Shown here one piece after another: positions 1 to 8,887 of a stretch of DNA of 64,000 bases. The stretch is from Paraburkholderia flava (GTDB lineage Bacteria; Pseudomonadota; Gammaproteobacteria; Burkholderiales; Burkholderiaceae), in NCBI RefSeq assembly GCF_004359985.1, contig NZ_SMRO01000002.1:1-64000 (forward strand). Reading direction: 5' to 3'. Below the pieces are notes generated by a model, which was given only the letters and a program-made list of their open reading frames with translations, had not been told where the DNA came from and did no database searches. Position numbers and translations under genes: made by a program. The first letter of the stretch is position 1. The number at the start of each line of letters is the position of its first letter.

Positions 1-165
1 GCACTTCAGGGATGCCCCACCCTGCGCACAGCGCAGGGTCTCAGGCAGACGCACGGTTGAGATCAGTGTTGTGCCTCAACCATCACAACCCACACGAGAG
101 GCATCCTCTCAGCTACTTCTTCCCGATTGGTTGTGTTGAGTATCCCTCAACACGACAACAAGTCA
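1..165. other. 23S-5S rRNA internal transcribed spacer (partial)
   Basis: The sequence before the 5S gene has no ORF worth calling and does not match the 3' end of 23S rRNA, so it is most simply the 23S-5S spacer of an rRNA operon whose 23S gene lies outside the window. It holds a perfect 8-bp stem (133-140 with 146-153, loop TATCC) just before 5S. Such a stem could serve in rRNA processing; that role is inference. Confidence 0.6.
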
Positions 166-281
166 TGCCTGATGACCATAGCGTGTCGGTACCACCCCTT
201 CCCATCCCGAACAGGACCGTGAAACGACTCCACGCCGATGATAGTGCGGATTGCCCGTGTGAAAGTAGGTAATCGTCAGGC
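166..281 (+). rRNA. rrf: 5S ribosomal RNA
   Basis: The segment starts TGCCTGATGACCATAGC and ends AATCGTCAGGCT, so the ends pair to form the 5S terminal helix. The internal block CCCATCCCGAACAGG and the segment GAAAGTAGG are the universally conserved 5S landmarks. The length of about 116 nt fits beta-proteobacterial 5S rRNA. A strong terminator follows 20 bases downstream, as expected for the last gene of an rRNA operon. The exact ends are placed by pairing and could shift by one or two bases. Confidence 0.93.
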
Positions 282-300
282 TCCTTATGCTTCAGCTCAG

Positions 301-335
301 AGCCCCCAACCGCTAACCCCGGTTGGGGGCTTTGT
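301..335 (+). terminator. Rho-independent terminator of the rRNA operon
   Basis: GCCCCCAACC and GGTTGGGGGC form a GC-rich stem around a short loop, followed by TTTGTGTTTG. It lies directly after the 5S gene. Confidence 0.85.
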
Positions 336-415
336 GTTTGTGCGACTGTTTCTGCGCACGCAGCTGCGCTGCGCACAGCTGGAAACGTCATCTTGCCTCG
401 CCCAACATCACATCA

Positions 416-1606
416 TTAGCGCGATAAAAAACGCTGCGCCAATCGAACCCAGTATGTCGAGCCAATCGGCAGCAGCTCGTCATTGAAGTCGTAGCTGGCG
501 TTGTGAAGCATGCAGGGTCCCGCTCCATGACCTGCGTCGCGATGACCGCCTTCCCCGTTGCCCAAAAACGCATAGCAGCCCGGTTTAGCCAGCAGCATGA
601 ACGAGAAATCCTCGGCGCCCATCGTTGGTTCAACTGAGTCGTTGACGTTTTCCGCGCCGACAATCTCTTTCATGACCGTTGCCGCAAACCGCGTTTCCTC
701 GCTGCTGTTTACCGTCGGCGGATAGTTCCGATGGAAGCGGATTTTCACTGAGCAATCGTAAGCGTCCGCAGTCGATTCCGCGATCTTCCGCATCCGGTTT
801 TCAATCAGATCCAGTGTCTCTGTTGTGAAGGTGCGGACCGTTCCGGCAATCCACGCCTCGTCGGGGACGACATTCACCGCGTCACCGGCGTGGATCTGTG
901 TGATCGACAAAACCGCGGTGTCGAGCGGCTTTTTGTTGCGCGTGATGATGCCTTGCAATCCGTTGGCGATCTGCACGGCGGTGAATACCGGATCACGTCC
1001 GTTATGCGGTAATGCTGCGTGAGATCCGATGCCGACGATGTCGATCCGGAATTCGTTGCTCGAGGCCATGATCGGCCCCTCAGTTACACCGAAACTGCCA
1101 GCTGGCATGCCGGGCCAGTTGTGGATGCCGAACACCGCATCGACCGGGAATTGTGTGAACAGACCATCGTCGATCATCGCTTGCGCGCCGGCACCGCCTT
1201 CTTCGGCTGGCTGAAAAATAAAGACGATGGTGCCATCGAAATCGTCGTGCTTCACCAGATGCTGGGCCGCGCCGAGGAGCATCGCCGTATGACCGTCGTG
1301 CCCGCACGCGTGCATCTTTCCGTCGTTGCGCGAGCGATGGTCGAACGAATTCAGTTCTTGTATCGGCAGCGCGTCCATATCGGCGCGCAACCCGATCGAT
1401 CGTGCGCTGTTCCCGCGCTTCAGCACGCCAACCACGCCGGTCTTCCCCATCCCGCGGTGAACTTCTATTCCCCAGCTAGCCAAGGTTTTTGCAACCAGAT
1501 CGGCCGTCTGAGTCTCCTCGTACCGCAATTCGGGGTGAGCGTGGATCGTTCGTCGGAGGGTCTGGATTTCGCCGCGGGCGGCCTGAATTTCCGGGATCAG
1601 TTTCAT
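416..1606 (-). CDS. M20 family metallopeptidase (hippurate hydrolase / amidohydrolase type)
   Basis: A 396-residue cytosolic amidohydrolase of peptidase family M20D, which hydrolyses N-acyl amino acids or similar amides with two metal ions. Visible metal-site motifs are HACGHDGH (C101, H103, H106), PAEEGG (E135, E136), the H162 of GIHNWP and a C-terminal GAEDFSF block. The open frame extends upstream to 1708, but that extension is basic, unlike the family and has no clear ribosome site. The start MKLIPEIQ at 1606 matches the family length. The gene diverges from the molybdopterin oxidoreductase. The natural substrate cannot be told from sequence. Confidence 0.88.
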   Translation of the reverse strand: MKLIPEIQAARGEIQTLRRTIHAHPELRYEETQTADLVAKTLASWGIEVHRGMGKTGVVGVLKRGNSARSIGLRADMDALPIQELNSFDHRSRNDGKMHACGHDGHTAMLLGAAQHLVKHDDFDGTIVFIFQPAEEGGAGAQAMIDDGLFTQFPVDAVFGIHNWPGMPAGSFGVTEGPIMASSNEFRIDIVGIGSHAALPHNGRDPVFTAVQIANGLQGIITRNKKPLDTAVLSITQIHAGDAVNVVPDEAWIAGTVRTFTTETLDLIENRMRKIAESTADAYDCSVKIRFHRNYPPTVNSSEETRFAATVMKEIVGAENVNDSVEPTMGAEDFSFMLLAKPGCYAFLGNGEGGHRDAGHGAGPCMLHNASYDFNDELLPIGSTYWVRLAQRFLSR

Positions 1607-1778
1607 GATGTGATGTGGCTTCGTGGTGCGTGACGTTGCCCGGAGCCGCCTAGGTGACTCGGGCACGGAGGCGATCCATTCTACGCCCAACGGAATTTTT
1701 GACGCCATGACGTCAGTCCGCTTTCGGCAGACGTAATAAAATCGCTCATCTTCCTGCTCGTCAGTCTCTCAACGCGCC

Positions 1779-3857
1779 ATGAACGCTCCCGCCGATATTG
1801 CACGTGCCGTTTGTCCCCACGATTGCCCGGACACCTGCGCGATGCGCGTTACGGTTGAGGATGGGCGGGCGATCAAAATCACCGGCGATCCGGATCATCC
1901 GCCGACGCAAGGCGTGCTTTGCACGAAGGTGAGCCGCTACGCCGAGCGCGTGCATCATCCGAATCGTTTGACGACGCCAATGAAGCGCGTCGGCAAGAAG
2001 GGCGAAGGTCGGTTCGAGCCGATTGGCTGGAGCGAAGCGCTGGAACTCGCGGCTACCCGTCTGTCCGCTATCGCGACGCGTGCGCCCGAAGCAATCGTGC
2101 CGTACAGCTACGCCGGAACAATGGGACTCGTGCAAGGCGAGAGCATCTCGCAACGCCTCTTCCATGCGCTCGGCGCGTCGCGACTGGACCGCACGATCTG
2201 CGCCGCGGCGGGTGCAGCTGGGCTCAAATACACATACGGCGCGGCTCTCGGCATGCTGACCGAGTTCTTCGAGGAGAGCGAGGTCATCCTGATGTGGGGG
2301 GCTAATCCGATCGCATCGAACCTGCATTTCTGGACGCGAGCGCAGGAAGCCAAGCGACGCGGCGCGCGCCTGATCGCGATCGACCCATACCGTTCGCTCA
2401 CTGCCGAAAAATGCCACCAGCACATTGCGCTGAAACCCGGCACCGATGGTGCACTTGCGCTCGGTATGATGAACGTGCTGATCGTCGAAAATCTGCTCGA
2501 TCCCGCTTACATTGCCGATCACACGCTGGGCTTCGACGCATTGAAGGCGCGTGCGCTGACCTACACCCCCGCGCGTGTCGCGCAAATCTGTGGAATAGAC
2601 GAACAGATCGTCGTCGATCTGGCGCGTCTGTATGGCAGCACGAAGAAGGCCGCGATCCGTGTGAACTACGGCATGCAACGGGTACGCGGCGGCGGCAACG
2701 CCGTGCGGGCGATCGCGTGTCTGCCGTCGCTCACCGGTGCGTGGCGCGATCGCGCGGGCGGTCTGCTGCTGTCGTCGTCGGGGTGGGCGCCGGTCAATTC
2801 GCACGCGCTCGAACGTCCCGATCTGATGCCGGGGTGGCCCGCGAACCAGCCGCGCGCGATCAACATGAATGCGATCGGCGATGCGTTGCTGCATCCAGGC
2901 GATGCAGCATTCGGCCCGAAGATCGAAGCGATCGTGGTCTACAACTCGAATCCTGTTGCGGTGGCCCCGGATTCGGATCGCGTGGCCGCAGGCTTCGCGC
3001 GCGAAGACCTGTTCACGATCGTGCTCGAACATTTCCGTACTGATACCGCCGATTTCGCCGACCTGCTGCTGCCGGCGACGACACAGCTCGAACATCTCGA
3101 CGTCCACAAGTCATACGGCCACACGCACGTGATGGCGAATCTTCCCGCGCTTAAGCCCATTGGCGACGCGCGATCGAACACGGAGATTTTTCGTGGCATC
3201 GCTCGTGCGATGGGGCTACAGGAGCCGGCGCTATATGAAAGCGACGACTCGATCGCCGCGAACGCTTTCCGCTGGAGCGATCCTGTGCTGGCGGGGACCG
3301 ACTGGGACACGTTAAAGCAAACAGGTTGGGCTCGCCTGCAGCTGCCGGACGCGCCGCTTGCAAGCGGCGGCTTTCGGACGCCTTCGGGCAAGTGCGAATT
3401 CTTCAGTGAGCGCCTTGCTCAGCAGGGGCTGGATCCGTTACCGGATTATCTGCCGCCCTATGAATCCGCCGACGGTTCGCCTGAACTCGCCGCACGTTAT
3501 CCGCTCGCGATGATCTCGCCGCCGGCGCGCAATTTCCTCAACAGCACGTTCGTCAATGTCGAAAGCCTTCGGTCGACCGAGGGACATCCGCATCTGGACA
3601 TCCATCCTGCCGACGCACAGCCGCGAAGCATCGCCGACGGCGACGAGGTGCGCATCTTCAATGATCGCGGCTCGATGCGCGCTCGTGCCCGCGTCACGGA
3701 CAGGGCAAGAGAAGGGCTGGTCGTCGGCCTGTCGATCTGGTGGAAGAAGCTGTCTCCTGACGGCCGCAACGCGAATCAGGTTACGAGTCAACGGCTGACT
3801 GATCTCGGCGGCTCTGCTACCTTTTACGATTGCCTCGTCGAGGTGGAGCGTGCATGA
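1779..3857 (+). CDS. Molybdopterin-dependent oxidoreductase (formate dehydrogenase/DMSO reductase superfamily)
   Basis: A 692-residue catalytic subunit of the molybdopterin bis-MGD superfamily. Near the N terminus, C12, C16, C20 and C48 form the CX3CX3C...C motif for one [4Fe-4S] cluster. The central part carries MGD-binding blocks such as VILMWGANPIASN and VVYNSNPVAVAPD, and the C-terminal part is a molybdopterin dinucleotide-binding barrel (from about residue 570, LAMISPPARNFLNSTF). No twin-arginine signal is visible, so it is probably cytosolic. No small electron-transfer subunit or dedicated chaperone gene lies beside it. Substrate is unknown; a biotin-sulfoxide- or formate-type reaction would be speculation. 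Confidence 0.85.
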   Translation: MNAPADIARAVCPHDCPDTCAMRVTVEDGRAIKITGDPDHPPTQGVLCTKVSRYAERVHHPNRLTTPMKRVGKKGEGRFEPIGWSEALELAATRLSAIATRAPEAIVPYSYAGTMGLVQGESISQRLFHALGASRLDRTICAAAGAAGLKYTYGAALGMLTEFFEESEVILMWGANPIASNLHFWTRAQEAKRRGARLIAIDPYRSLTAEKCHQHIALKPGTDGALALGMMNVLIVENLLDPAYIADHTLGFDALKARALTYTPARVAQICGIDEQIVVDLARLYGSTKKAAIRVNYGMQRVRGGGNAVRAIACLPSLTGAWRDRAGGLLLSSSGWAPVNSHALERPDLMPGWPANQPRAINMNAIGDALLHPGDAAFGPKIEAIVVYNSNPVAVAPDSDRVAAGFAREDLFTIVLEHFRTDTADFADLLLPATTQLEHLDVHKSYGHTHVMANLPALKPIGDARSNTEIFRGIARAMGLQEPALYESDDSIAANAFRWSDPVLAGTDWDTLKQTGWARLQLPDAPLASGGFRTPSGKCEFFSERLAQQGLDPLPDYLPPYESADGSPELAARYPLAMISPPARNFLNSTFVNVESLRSTEGHPHLDIHPADAQPRSIADGDEVRIFNDRGSMRARARVTDRAREGLVVGLSIWWKKLSPDGRNANQVTSQRLTDLGGSATFYDCLVEVERA

Positions 3858-4031
3858 GAGTGCGCTGCAAAAGCTGCAGCGCGCCGGAATCCAAACGGCC
3901 CACCGTCGACGGCCGGCCGACAGTTCGAGGGCAGTGTCTAACCGGGGCGCTTTTCGCGTTTCCCTGCACGAGCTGCATGCTACGATGCGCCTTTTAGCAC
4001 GACCATTCGAAAATATACAGGGAGACGTCGC

Positions 4032-5705
4032 GTGGAAAAAATCTGGCTGAAATCCTATCCGCCCGGTGTCCCGGCAGAGATTAATCCTGGGCTGTTCGAA
4101 TCCATCGCGGACCTGCTCGAAGACAGCTTCCGGAAGCATCGCGCGAAGCCGGCATTCACCTGCATGGGCAAGCAGATCACGTACGGTGAACTCGACGCGT
4201 ACTCGGTGAAGCTCGGCGGATGGCTGCAGTCGAAGGGACTCGCGCGCGGCGCACGCATCGCGATCATGATGCCGAACGTGTTGCAGTACCCGGTCGCACT
4301 CGCGGCGATTCTGCGCGCGGGATACGTGGTCGTGAACGTCAACCCGCTCTATACGCCGCGCGAACTTGAGCATCAACTGAAGGACAGTGGTGCCGAGGCC
4401 ATCATCCTGCTCGAGAATTTTGCCGCGACGCTGCAGGCGGTGATCGGCAATACGTCGATCAAGCACGTGGTCGTCGCATCGCTTGGCGAGATGCTTGGGC
4501 CGAAGGGGATGATCGTCAATTTCGTCGTGCGGCGGGTGAAGAAGATGGTGCCCGTATGGAGTCTGCCGGGGCACGTCAAATTCAATCAGGCGCTCGCCGA
4601 AGGCGCGCGCCATGAACTCCAGAGAGTGAAGCAAGGCCCCGGGGACATCGCTTTCCTTCAGTACACGGGCGGCACGACGGGAGTGGCGAAGGGCGCGACG
4701 CTACTGCATCGCAACCTGATCGCCAACGTGCTGCAGTCGGAGGTGTGGCTGGATGCCGCGCGCTCGAAGCGGCCCGATATCCAGCAGTTCATCACGGTTG
4801 TCGCGCTGCCGCTCTATCACGTGTTCGCGTTGACGGTCTGCGGTCTGTTGACGATCCGCACCGGCGGTCTTGGTGTGCTGATTCCGAATCCTCGCGATAT
4901 CGCCGGCATGATCAAGGCGTTGCAGGGCTTCGCGATCACGACGATTCCGGCAGTTAATACGCTCTATAACGCGATGCTCAATCATCCTGATTTCGACAAG
5001 CTCGATTTCTCGAACCTGCTGGTAGCGAACGGCGGCGGTATGGCGGTGCAGGAGGCAGTCGCGAAACGCTGGTACGAGAGAACGCATGCACCGATCGTCG
5101 AAGGCTATGGTTTGTCGGAGACATCGCCATGTGCGACGTGCAATCCGTCGATAGCAACCGAGTACAGCGGCACGATCGGTCTGCCGTTGCCGTCGACCGA
5201 GGTGTCGATCCTCGACGACGATGGTAACGAAGTGCCGCTCGGCCAGCCCGGCGAAATCTGCATCCGTGGGCCGCAGGTGATGGCTGGCTACTGGAATCGT
5301 CCGGACGAAACGGCCAAGGTCATGACCGCGGACGGTTTCTTCAAATCAGGCGACGTCGGTTTCATGGACGAGCGCGGCTACGTGAAGATCGTCGATCGCA
5401 AGAAGGACATGATTCTCGTATCCGGTTTCAACGTGTACCCGAACGAGATCGAGGACGTTGTTGCACGGCATCCGGGCGTGTTCGAAGTGGCCGCGGTAGG
5501 TGTGCCGGACGAGCATTCGGGCGAGGCGGTGAAGTTGTTCGTTGTGAAGAAGGACCCGACGCTCACCGATGCGGCGCTCTTCGCGTACTGCAAGGAGCAG
5601 CTCACCGGCTACAAGCGACCGAGGCAGATCGAGTTCCGTACCGAACTGCCGAAGAGCAACGTGGGCAAGATTCTCCGGCGCGAGTTGCGCGACGGGCGCG
5701 CGTGA
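4032..5705 (+). CDS. fadD: Long-chain fatty acid--CoA ligase
   Basis: A 557-residue AMP-forming acyl-CoA synthetase that activates fatty acids at the inner membrane for beta-oxidation. The ATP/AMP motif YTGGTTGVAKGA is at residues 211-222. The adenylation signatures GYGLSETSP and FKSGDVGFMDERGYVKIVDR follow, with the family motif MILVSGFNVYPNEIE and the C-terminal catalytic lysine region KSNVGKILRREL. Start is GTG at 4032, with AGGGAGA about eight bases upstream. The length agrees with FadD of proteobacteria. It is transcribed alone and ends at a strong terminator. Confidence 0.92.
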   Translation: MEKIWLKSYPPGVPAEINPGLFESIADLLEDSFRKHRAKPAFTCMGKQITYGELDAYSVKLGGWLQSKGLARGARIAIMMPNVLQYPVALAAILRAGYVVVNVNPLYTPRELEHQLKDSGAEAIILLENFAATLQAVIGNTSIKHVVVASLGEMLGPKGMIVNFVVRRVKKMVPVWSLPGHVKFNQALAEGARHELQRVKQGPGDIAFLQYTGGTTGVAKGATLLHRNLIANVLQSEVWLDAARSKRPDIQQFITVVALPLYHVFALTVCGLLTIRTGGLGVLIPNPRDIAGMIKALQGFAITTIPAVNTLYNAMLNHPDFDKLDFSNLLVANGGGMAVQEAVAKRWYERTHAPIVEGYGLSETSPCATCNPSIATEYSGTIGLPLPSTEVSILDDDGNEVPLGQPGEICIRGPQVMAGYWNRPDETAKVMTADGFFKSGDVGFMDERGYVKIVDRKKDMILVSGFNVYPNEIEDVVARHPGVFEVAAVGVPDEHSGEAVKLFVVKKDPTLTDAALFAYCKEQLTGYKRPRQIEFRTELPKSNVGKILRRELRDGRA

Positions 5706-5775
5706 GCGGGATGCGATAGGCAGGTTTCTCGTACAGCAAGCTACGCCGACCATCGCGGCACAATGACCATACCAG

Positions 5776-5812
5776 AACGGCCCGACAGGAGAACCTGCCG
5801 GGCCGTTTTCTT
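5776..5812 (+). terminator. Rho-independent terminator after fadD
   Basis: ACGGCCCG-A-CAGG pairs with CCTG-C-CGGGCCGT across an AGAA loop (one A/C mismatch), followed by TTTTCTTT. Confidence 0.85.
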
Positions 5813-5874
5813 TGCCCATCGTCATTGCGCAGTCGGACTCACATTGCAATTCGAGTGCTGCCGCACAAGCCAAG

Positions 5875-5899
5875 AAAAAAGGCGCCCGAAGGCGCCTTT
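5875..5899 (-). terminator. Rho-independent terminator of the porin gene
   Basis: On the minus strand AAAGGCGCC, a tetraloop TTCG, then GGCGCC and a T6 tract. It lies 29 bases after the porin stop codon. Confidence 0.85.
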
Positions 5900-5927
5900 G
5901 AGGTGAACTGCTTTTTTTTACGACTTA

Positions 5928-7082
5928 TTAGAACTTGTGGCGGATACCGACACGAGCCGTCAGCTGGTTCCGGTTCGACGACGGGGACAGGCCATTGATC
6001 GCAGCGTCCGCTTCGATGACCTTGCCGTCCGCCGTGAGCGTGTCGCCAGATGCGTGCTGAAAGACACCGATCAGGTAGACGTCCGTGCGCTTCGACAGGA
6101 AGTAGTCCGAGCCCAACGAAAACTGGTGGTACTTCGCTGCGGAGCCACCGGAGATCGAGCTGCCCTTCGTGAAGTCATAAGCAGCGCCGAGCACGAGAGC
6201 CGGGGTCAGCTGATACTTGAAGTTCAGTTCTGCGTTGTTGAACGTAGCGGTCTGGTTCGCGAACGCGCCGGCCGTGAAGTTCATGAACTTGATGTTCGAG
6301 TACGTCGCGCCGATCGTCGCAGCACCAAACGTGTACGCACCGCCGGCACCGATGACCTGGTACGTGTTGGCCGAAGCGTAGCCGGCGTAGACCGGCGTCG
6401 TAACGCTAGCCGCGGTCGACGTCGTGTTGTTGCCGAACAGACCGGTTGCCGACGACGGGTTACGCGCGTTCAAGTAGCCAACGCCCAACACGAGGGGACC
6501 GTTGTTGTAGCCAGCGCCGAGCGAGAACGTCTGATTGCGGCTGAAGCTGCCGGCAACGCCGCCGAAGCTATACAGACCGCCGAACGTCAGGCCGCCGTAG
6601 TTCGCGCTCGTGAACTTGACTGCGTTGTCCACGCGATACGCGTTGTTGAAGTTGTCGAGGTCGCCCGGGTGAGCGGCGATGTAGCCACCCCATTGGTCGC
6701 CTGCTTCGAGCGGACCGACATAGTCGACCACGGAGTCGTATTGACGACCGGCGGTGACCGTGCCGTACGGGCTCGACAGACCGACGTAAGCCTGACGACC
6801 GAACATCAGGCCGCCTTGACCGAGCTTACCGGTGTTCACGTCGAAACCGTTTTCCAGCACGAAGACAGCCTTCAGGCCGCCACCGAGATCTTCCGTACCG
6901 CGCAGACCCCAACGGCTACCTTGCAGCACGCCGCTCGACAGGTTGTACAGGTGCTTGCCACCGGCATTCGTGTTGATGTTGAAACCTTCATCAATAATGC
7001 CGTACAGGGTGACGCTGCTTTGTGCGTGAGCGACGCCAGCAAACGCGCCCAGCGCTGCCAGCGCGAGAAGCGACTTTTTCAT
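5928..7082 (-). CDS. Gram-negative general porin (OmpC/Burkholderia type)
   Basis: A 384-residue outer-membrane trimeric porin allowing passive entry of small hydrophilic solutes. A signal peptide MKKSLLALAALGAFAGVAHA is followed by the mature start QSSVTLYGIIDEGF. Strand motifs such as GSRWGLRGTEDLGGGLKAVF and FGRQAYVGLSSPYGTVTAGR are typical of beta-proteobacterial porins. The protein ends in RVGIRHKF, the C-terminal phenylalanine recognised by the BAM machinery. GGAGAT precedes the ATG. Burkholderiaceae carry many paralogues, so the substrate preference is not assigned. Transcribed singly, divergent from coq7. Confidence 0.93.
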   Translation of the reverse strand: MKKSLLALAALGAFAGVAHAQSSVTLYGIIDEGFNINTNAGGKHLYNLSSGVLQGSRWGLRGTEDLGGGLKAVFVLENGFDVNTGKLGQGGLMFGRQAYVGLSSPYGTVTAGRQYDSVVDYVGPLEAGDQWGGYIAAHPGDLDNFNNAYRVDNAVKFTSANYGGLTFGGLYSFGGVAGSFSRNQTFSLGAGYNNGPLVLGVGYLNARNPSSATGLFGNNTTSTAASVTTPVYAGYASANTYQVIGAGGAYTFGAATIGATYSNIKFMNFTAGAFANQTATFNNAELNFKYQLTPALVLGAAYDFTKGSSISGGSAAKYHQFSLGSDYFLSKRTDVYLIGVFQHASGDTLTADGKVIEADAAINGLSPSSNRNQLTARVGIRHKF

Positions 7083-7385
7083 CGAATGATCTCCAAGGAT
7101 TGCTACGAAATTCTTGTTACAAGGCGATTAGTTGTGTGTTGCGGCCTTGCCTTCAACTTCGCGAGAAGTTGCCACGTAATGTAACAAAACGGATTATCTG
7201 CACAAAGAGAAAGCAGACCGCCCGGTCGGTCCCTGTTTCGTTTACGCAACATGGTCTAAAATCAGAAATTGACCGTTTAATACGCTGAAAATTGCTATTG
7301 AAATGCGCCTGAATTCTTGCCGCAAACCCTTGCTGCACAGGCCTTTCAGGTAATTGTCAGTTGATTCGATAAGCAGGAGAGTCTG
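7083..7385. promoter_or_regulatory. Divergent porin/coq7 intergenic region
   Basis: About 300 bases, clearly more AT-rich than the flanks, carrying the promoters of both genes. On the minus strand GATAAT (about 7190) is a possible -10 for the porin. On the plus strand TTGACC at 7269 is a possible -35 for coq7, with only a poor -10 (TTGCTA or TGCTAT). In the porin leader, CAACTTC (7154-7160) pairs perfectly with GAAGTTG (7165-7171). None of the start sites can be fixed from sequence. Confidence 0.45.
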
Positions 7386-8018
7386 ATGTTGCTGGACGAA
7401 TGGATTAGCGAGTTCGATCGGGGTTTACGCTCAATGACCGGGGTCTCCCGAATGACCCGTCCGATGCCTGTCGCACCGGAATCATCTGAGCCCGCAGTGG
7501 AAATGTCGCCTGCCGAGCGCTCGCATGCCGCGGCGCTGATGCGCGTCAATCACGTCGGCGAGGTGTGCGCGCAGGCGTTGTATCAGGCGCAGAAACTGGC
7601 CACGCGTTCGTCGACGCTAAAGAACGCATTCGATCACGCCGCGCGCGAAGAAGAAGATCACCTCGCGTGGACCGCGCGACGACTCGAAGCGCTCGAGTCG
7701 CGTCCGAGTCTGCTCAATCCGCTGTGGTACACGGGCGCCCTGGCGATCGGTCTGGTTGCCGGCCGGTTCGGCGACCGAGTGAGTCTCGGTTTCATGGCGG
7801 AAACCGAACGCCAGGTCGAGCAGCATCTGAACAGCCATCTCGATGCGTTGCCCGATGCCGATCGCGAATCGCGTGCGGTCGTCGAGCAGATGCGCGCCGA
7901 CGAAGCCGCGCACGGCAAGGCGGCCGTCGATGCGGGCGGCGTCGAGCTGCCGTTTCCGGCGCGCGCACTGATGCGCGCGGCGTCGAAGGTGATGACGCGC
8001 ACCGCGTACTACGTGTGA
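7386..8018 (+). CDS. coq7: 2-polyprenyl-3-methyl-6-methoxy-1,4-benzoquinone monooxygenase
   Basis: A 210-residue non-haem di-iron hydroxylase of ubiquinone biosynthesis, acting at the inner membrane on demethoxyubiquinone. The ferritin-like fold is shown by helices with iron-ligand motifs [36 protein letters not shown] and [10 protein letters not shown]. The length suits the beta-proteobacterial Coq7, which has a longer N terminus than the mitochondrial one. The ATG at 7386 follows AGGAGAGTCTG, a clear ribosome site. It is transcribed alone. Confidence 0.92.
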   Translation: MLLDEWISEFDRGLRSMTGVSRMTRPMPVAPESSEPAVEMSPAERSHAAALMRVNHVGEVCAQALYQAQKLATRSSTLKNAFDHAAREEEDHLAWTARRLEALESRPSLLNPLWYTGALAIGLVAGRFGDRVSLGFMAETERQVEQHLNSHLDALPDADRESRAVVEQMRADEAAHGKAAVDAGGVELPFPARALMRAASKVMTRTAYYV

Positions 8019-8306
8019 TCGACTGAAGCGTGATCGATTGAAGTACTCGCAGTGGGACAGCGCGTGTTCGCGCTGTCTCGAAAAAATCTGTCGACTGGCT
8101 GTGCCCGCGCTGTTTCTCTTCGTTGTTTCCCTCCGCAGAACCTCCTTCCCGCCCGCCGCTTCCCTCCTTCTTTTCACGTATCACCTTCACAAGTTGCACT
8201 AGCTCATTCATTTATAACGATTTTCCCTTTTTAAGGGCGACATGAAGGAGTGTCGCTAAGTCCTTGTTCTAACAAACAAATTTCGTCAAAAAAGCGTGCA
8301 TCTCCC
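8019..8306. other. Intergenic region upstream of the dcw promoter
   Basis: No gene seen. The first half is pyrimidine-rich and the second half AT-rich. It holds a perfect 6-bp inverted repeat GCGACA-(8)-TGTCGC at 8237-8256 without a T tract, so it is not an obvious terminator for coq7. Confidence 0.4.
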
Positions 8307-8335
8307 TTGACCCGTGTTTAGCGTTCCTCTAAAGT
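8307..8335 (+). promoter_or_regulatory. dcw cluster promoter (Pmra), sigma-70 type
   Basis: TTGACC (8307-8312), a 17-base spacer and TAAAGT (8330-8335) form a good sigma-70 promoter about 110 bases before mraZ. The -10 element overlaps the first MraZ repeat. Inferred from sequence only. Confidence 0.6.
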
Positions 8336-8369
8336 GGGAGACAGTGTGAGAAAGTGCATTTTTGTGTGA
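8334..8369 (+). promoter_or_regulatory. MraZ operator: four direct repeats at 10-bp spacing
   Basis: GTGGG (8334), GTGTG (8344), GTGCA (8354) and GTGTG (8364) start exactly 10 bases apart. In E. coli and other bacteria MraZ binds direct repeats of TGGGN separated by 5 bases just upstream of its own gene. The repeats here fit that period, although only the first is a perfect TGGGA. Position over the -10 and start region suggests repression of the dcw cluster by MraZ. Confidence 0.7.
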
Positions 8370-8443
8370 ATTTCCCGGGTTTTTCGGGGCGGATTTTTGA
8401 GATCAGGCAGACGGCGACGATCGCCGGTTGAGGGGAGAACGAA

Positions 8444-8872
8444 GTGTTCCAAGGGGCGTCGGCGCTGACGCTCGATGCGAAAGGGCGGTTGTCGGTTCCC
8501 TCTCGCTATCGGGATGCGCTGCAAGGACAGGCAGAAGGACGGGTGACGATTACCAAGCACCCGGACGGCTGCCTGTTGCTGTTTCCGCGCCCGGAATGGG
8601 AAGTTTTCCGTACCAAGATCGCCGCGTTGCCGATGGACGCCCACTGGTGGCGCCGGATTTTTCTCGGCAATGCATCGGATGTCGATCTCGACGGCGCAGG
8701 TCGTGTGCTCGTGTCGCCGGAATTGCGGCTGGCTGCCGCGCTTGAAAAGGAAGTGATGTTGCTCGGCATGGGTAGTCACTTCGAGTTGTGGGATGCGCAG
8801 ACTTACGCCGCCAAGGAGCAGGCGGCGATGTCGCAGGGCATGCCCGATGCGCTGAAGAATTTCACGTTCTGA
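8444..8872 (+). CDS. mraZ: Transcriptional regulator / division-cluster protein MraZ
   Basis: A 142-residue double SpoVT-AbrB (swapped-hairpin) protein that forms rings and binds the repeats before its own gene. Both halves of the tandem fold are visible: [15 protein letters not shown] near the N terminus and [19 protein letters not shown] in the centre. GTG start at 8444 follows AGGGGAG at about the right distance. It is the first gene of the dcw cluster and ends 15 bases before rsmH. In E. coli it represses the cluster and opposes RsmH overproduction effects. Confidence 0.93.
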   Translation: MFQGASALTLDAKGRLSVPSRYRDALQGQAEGRVTITKHPDGCLLLFPRPEWEVFRTKIAALPMDAHWWRRIFLGNASDVDLDGAGRVLVSPELRLAAALEKEVMLLGMGSHFELWDAQTYAAKEQAAMSQGMPDALKNFTF

Positions 8873-8887
8873 TCGCGGCTGACTGAT

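Noticed and set aside
12..486. Short frames over the 5S rRNA region
   Set aside because: They translate the rRNA gene, its spacer and the terminator.
8052..8234. 60-codon frame between coq7 and mraZ
   Set aside because: No ribosome site, pyrimidine-rich low-complexity sequence and no resemblance to a protein family.
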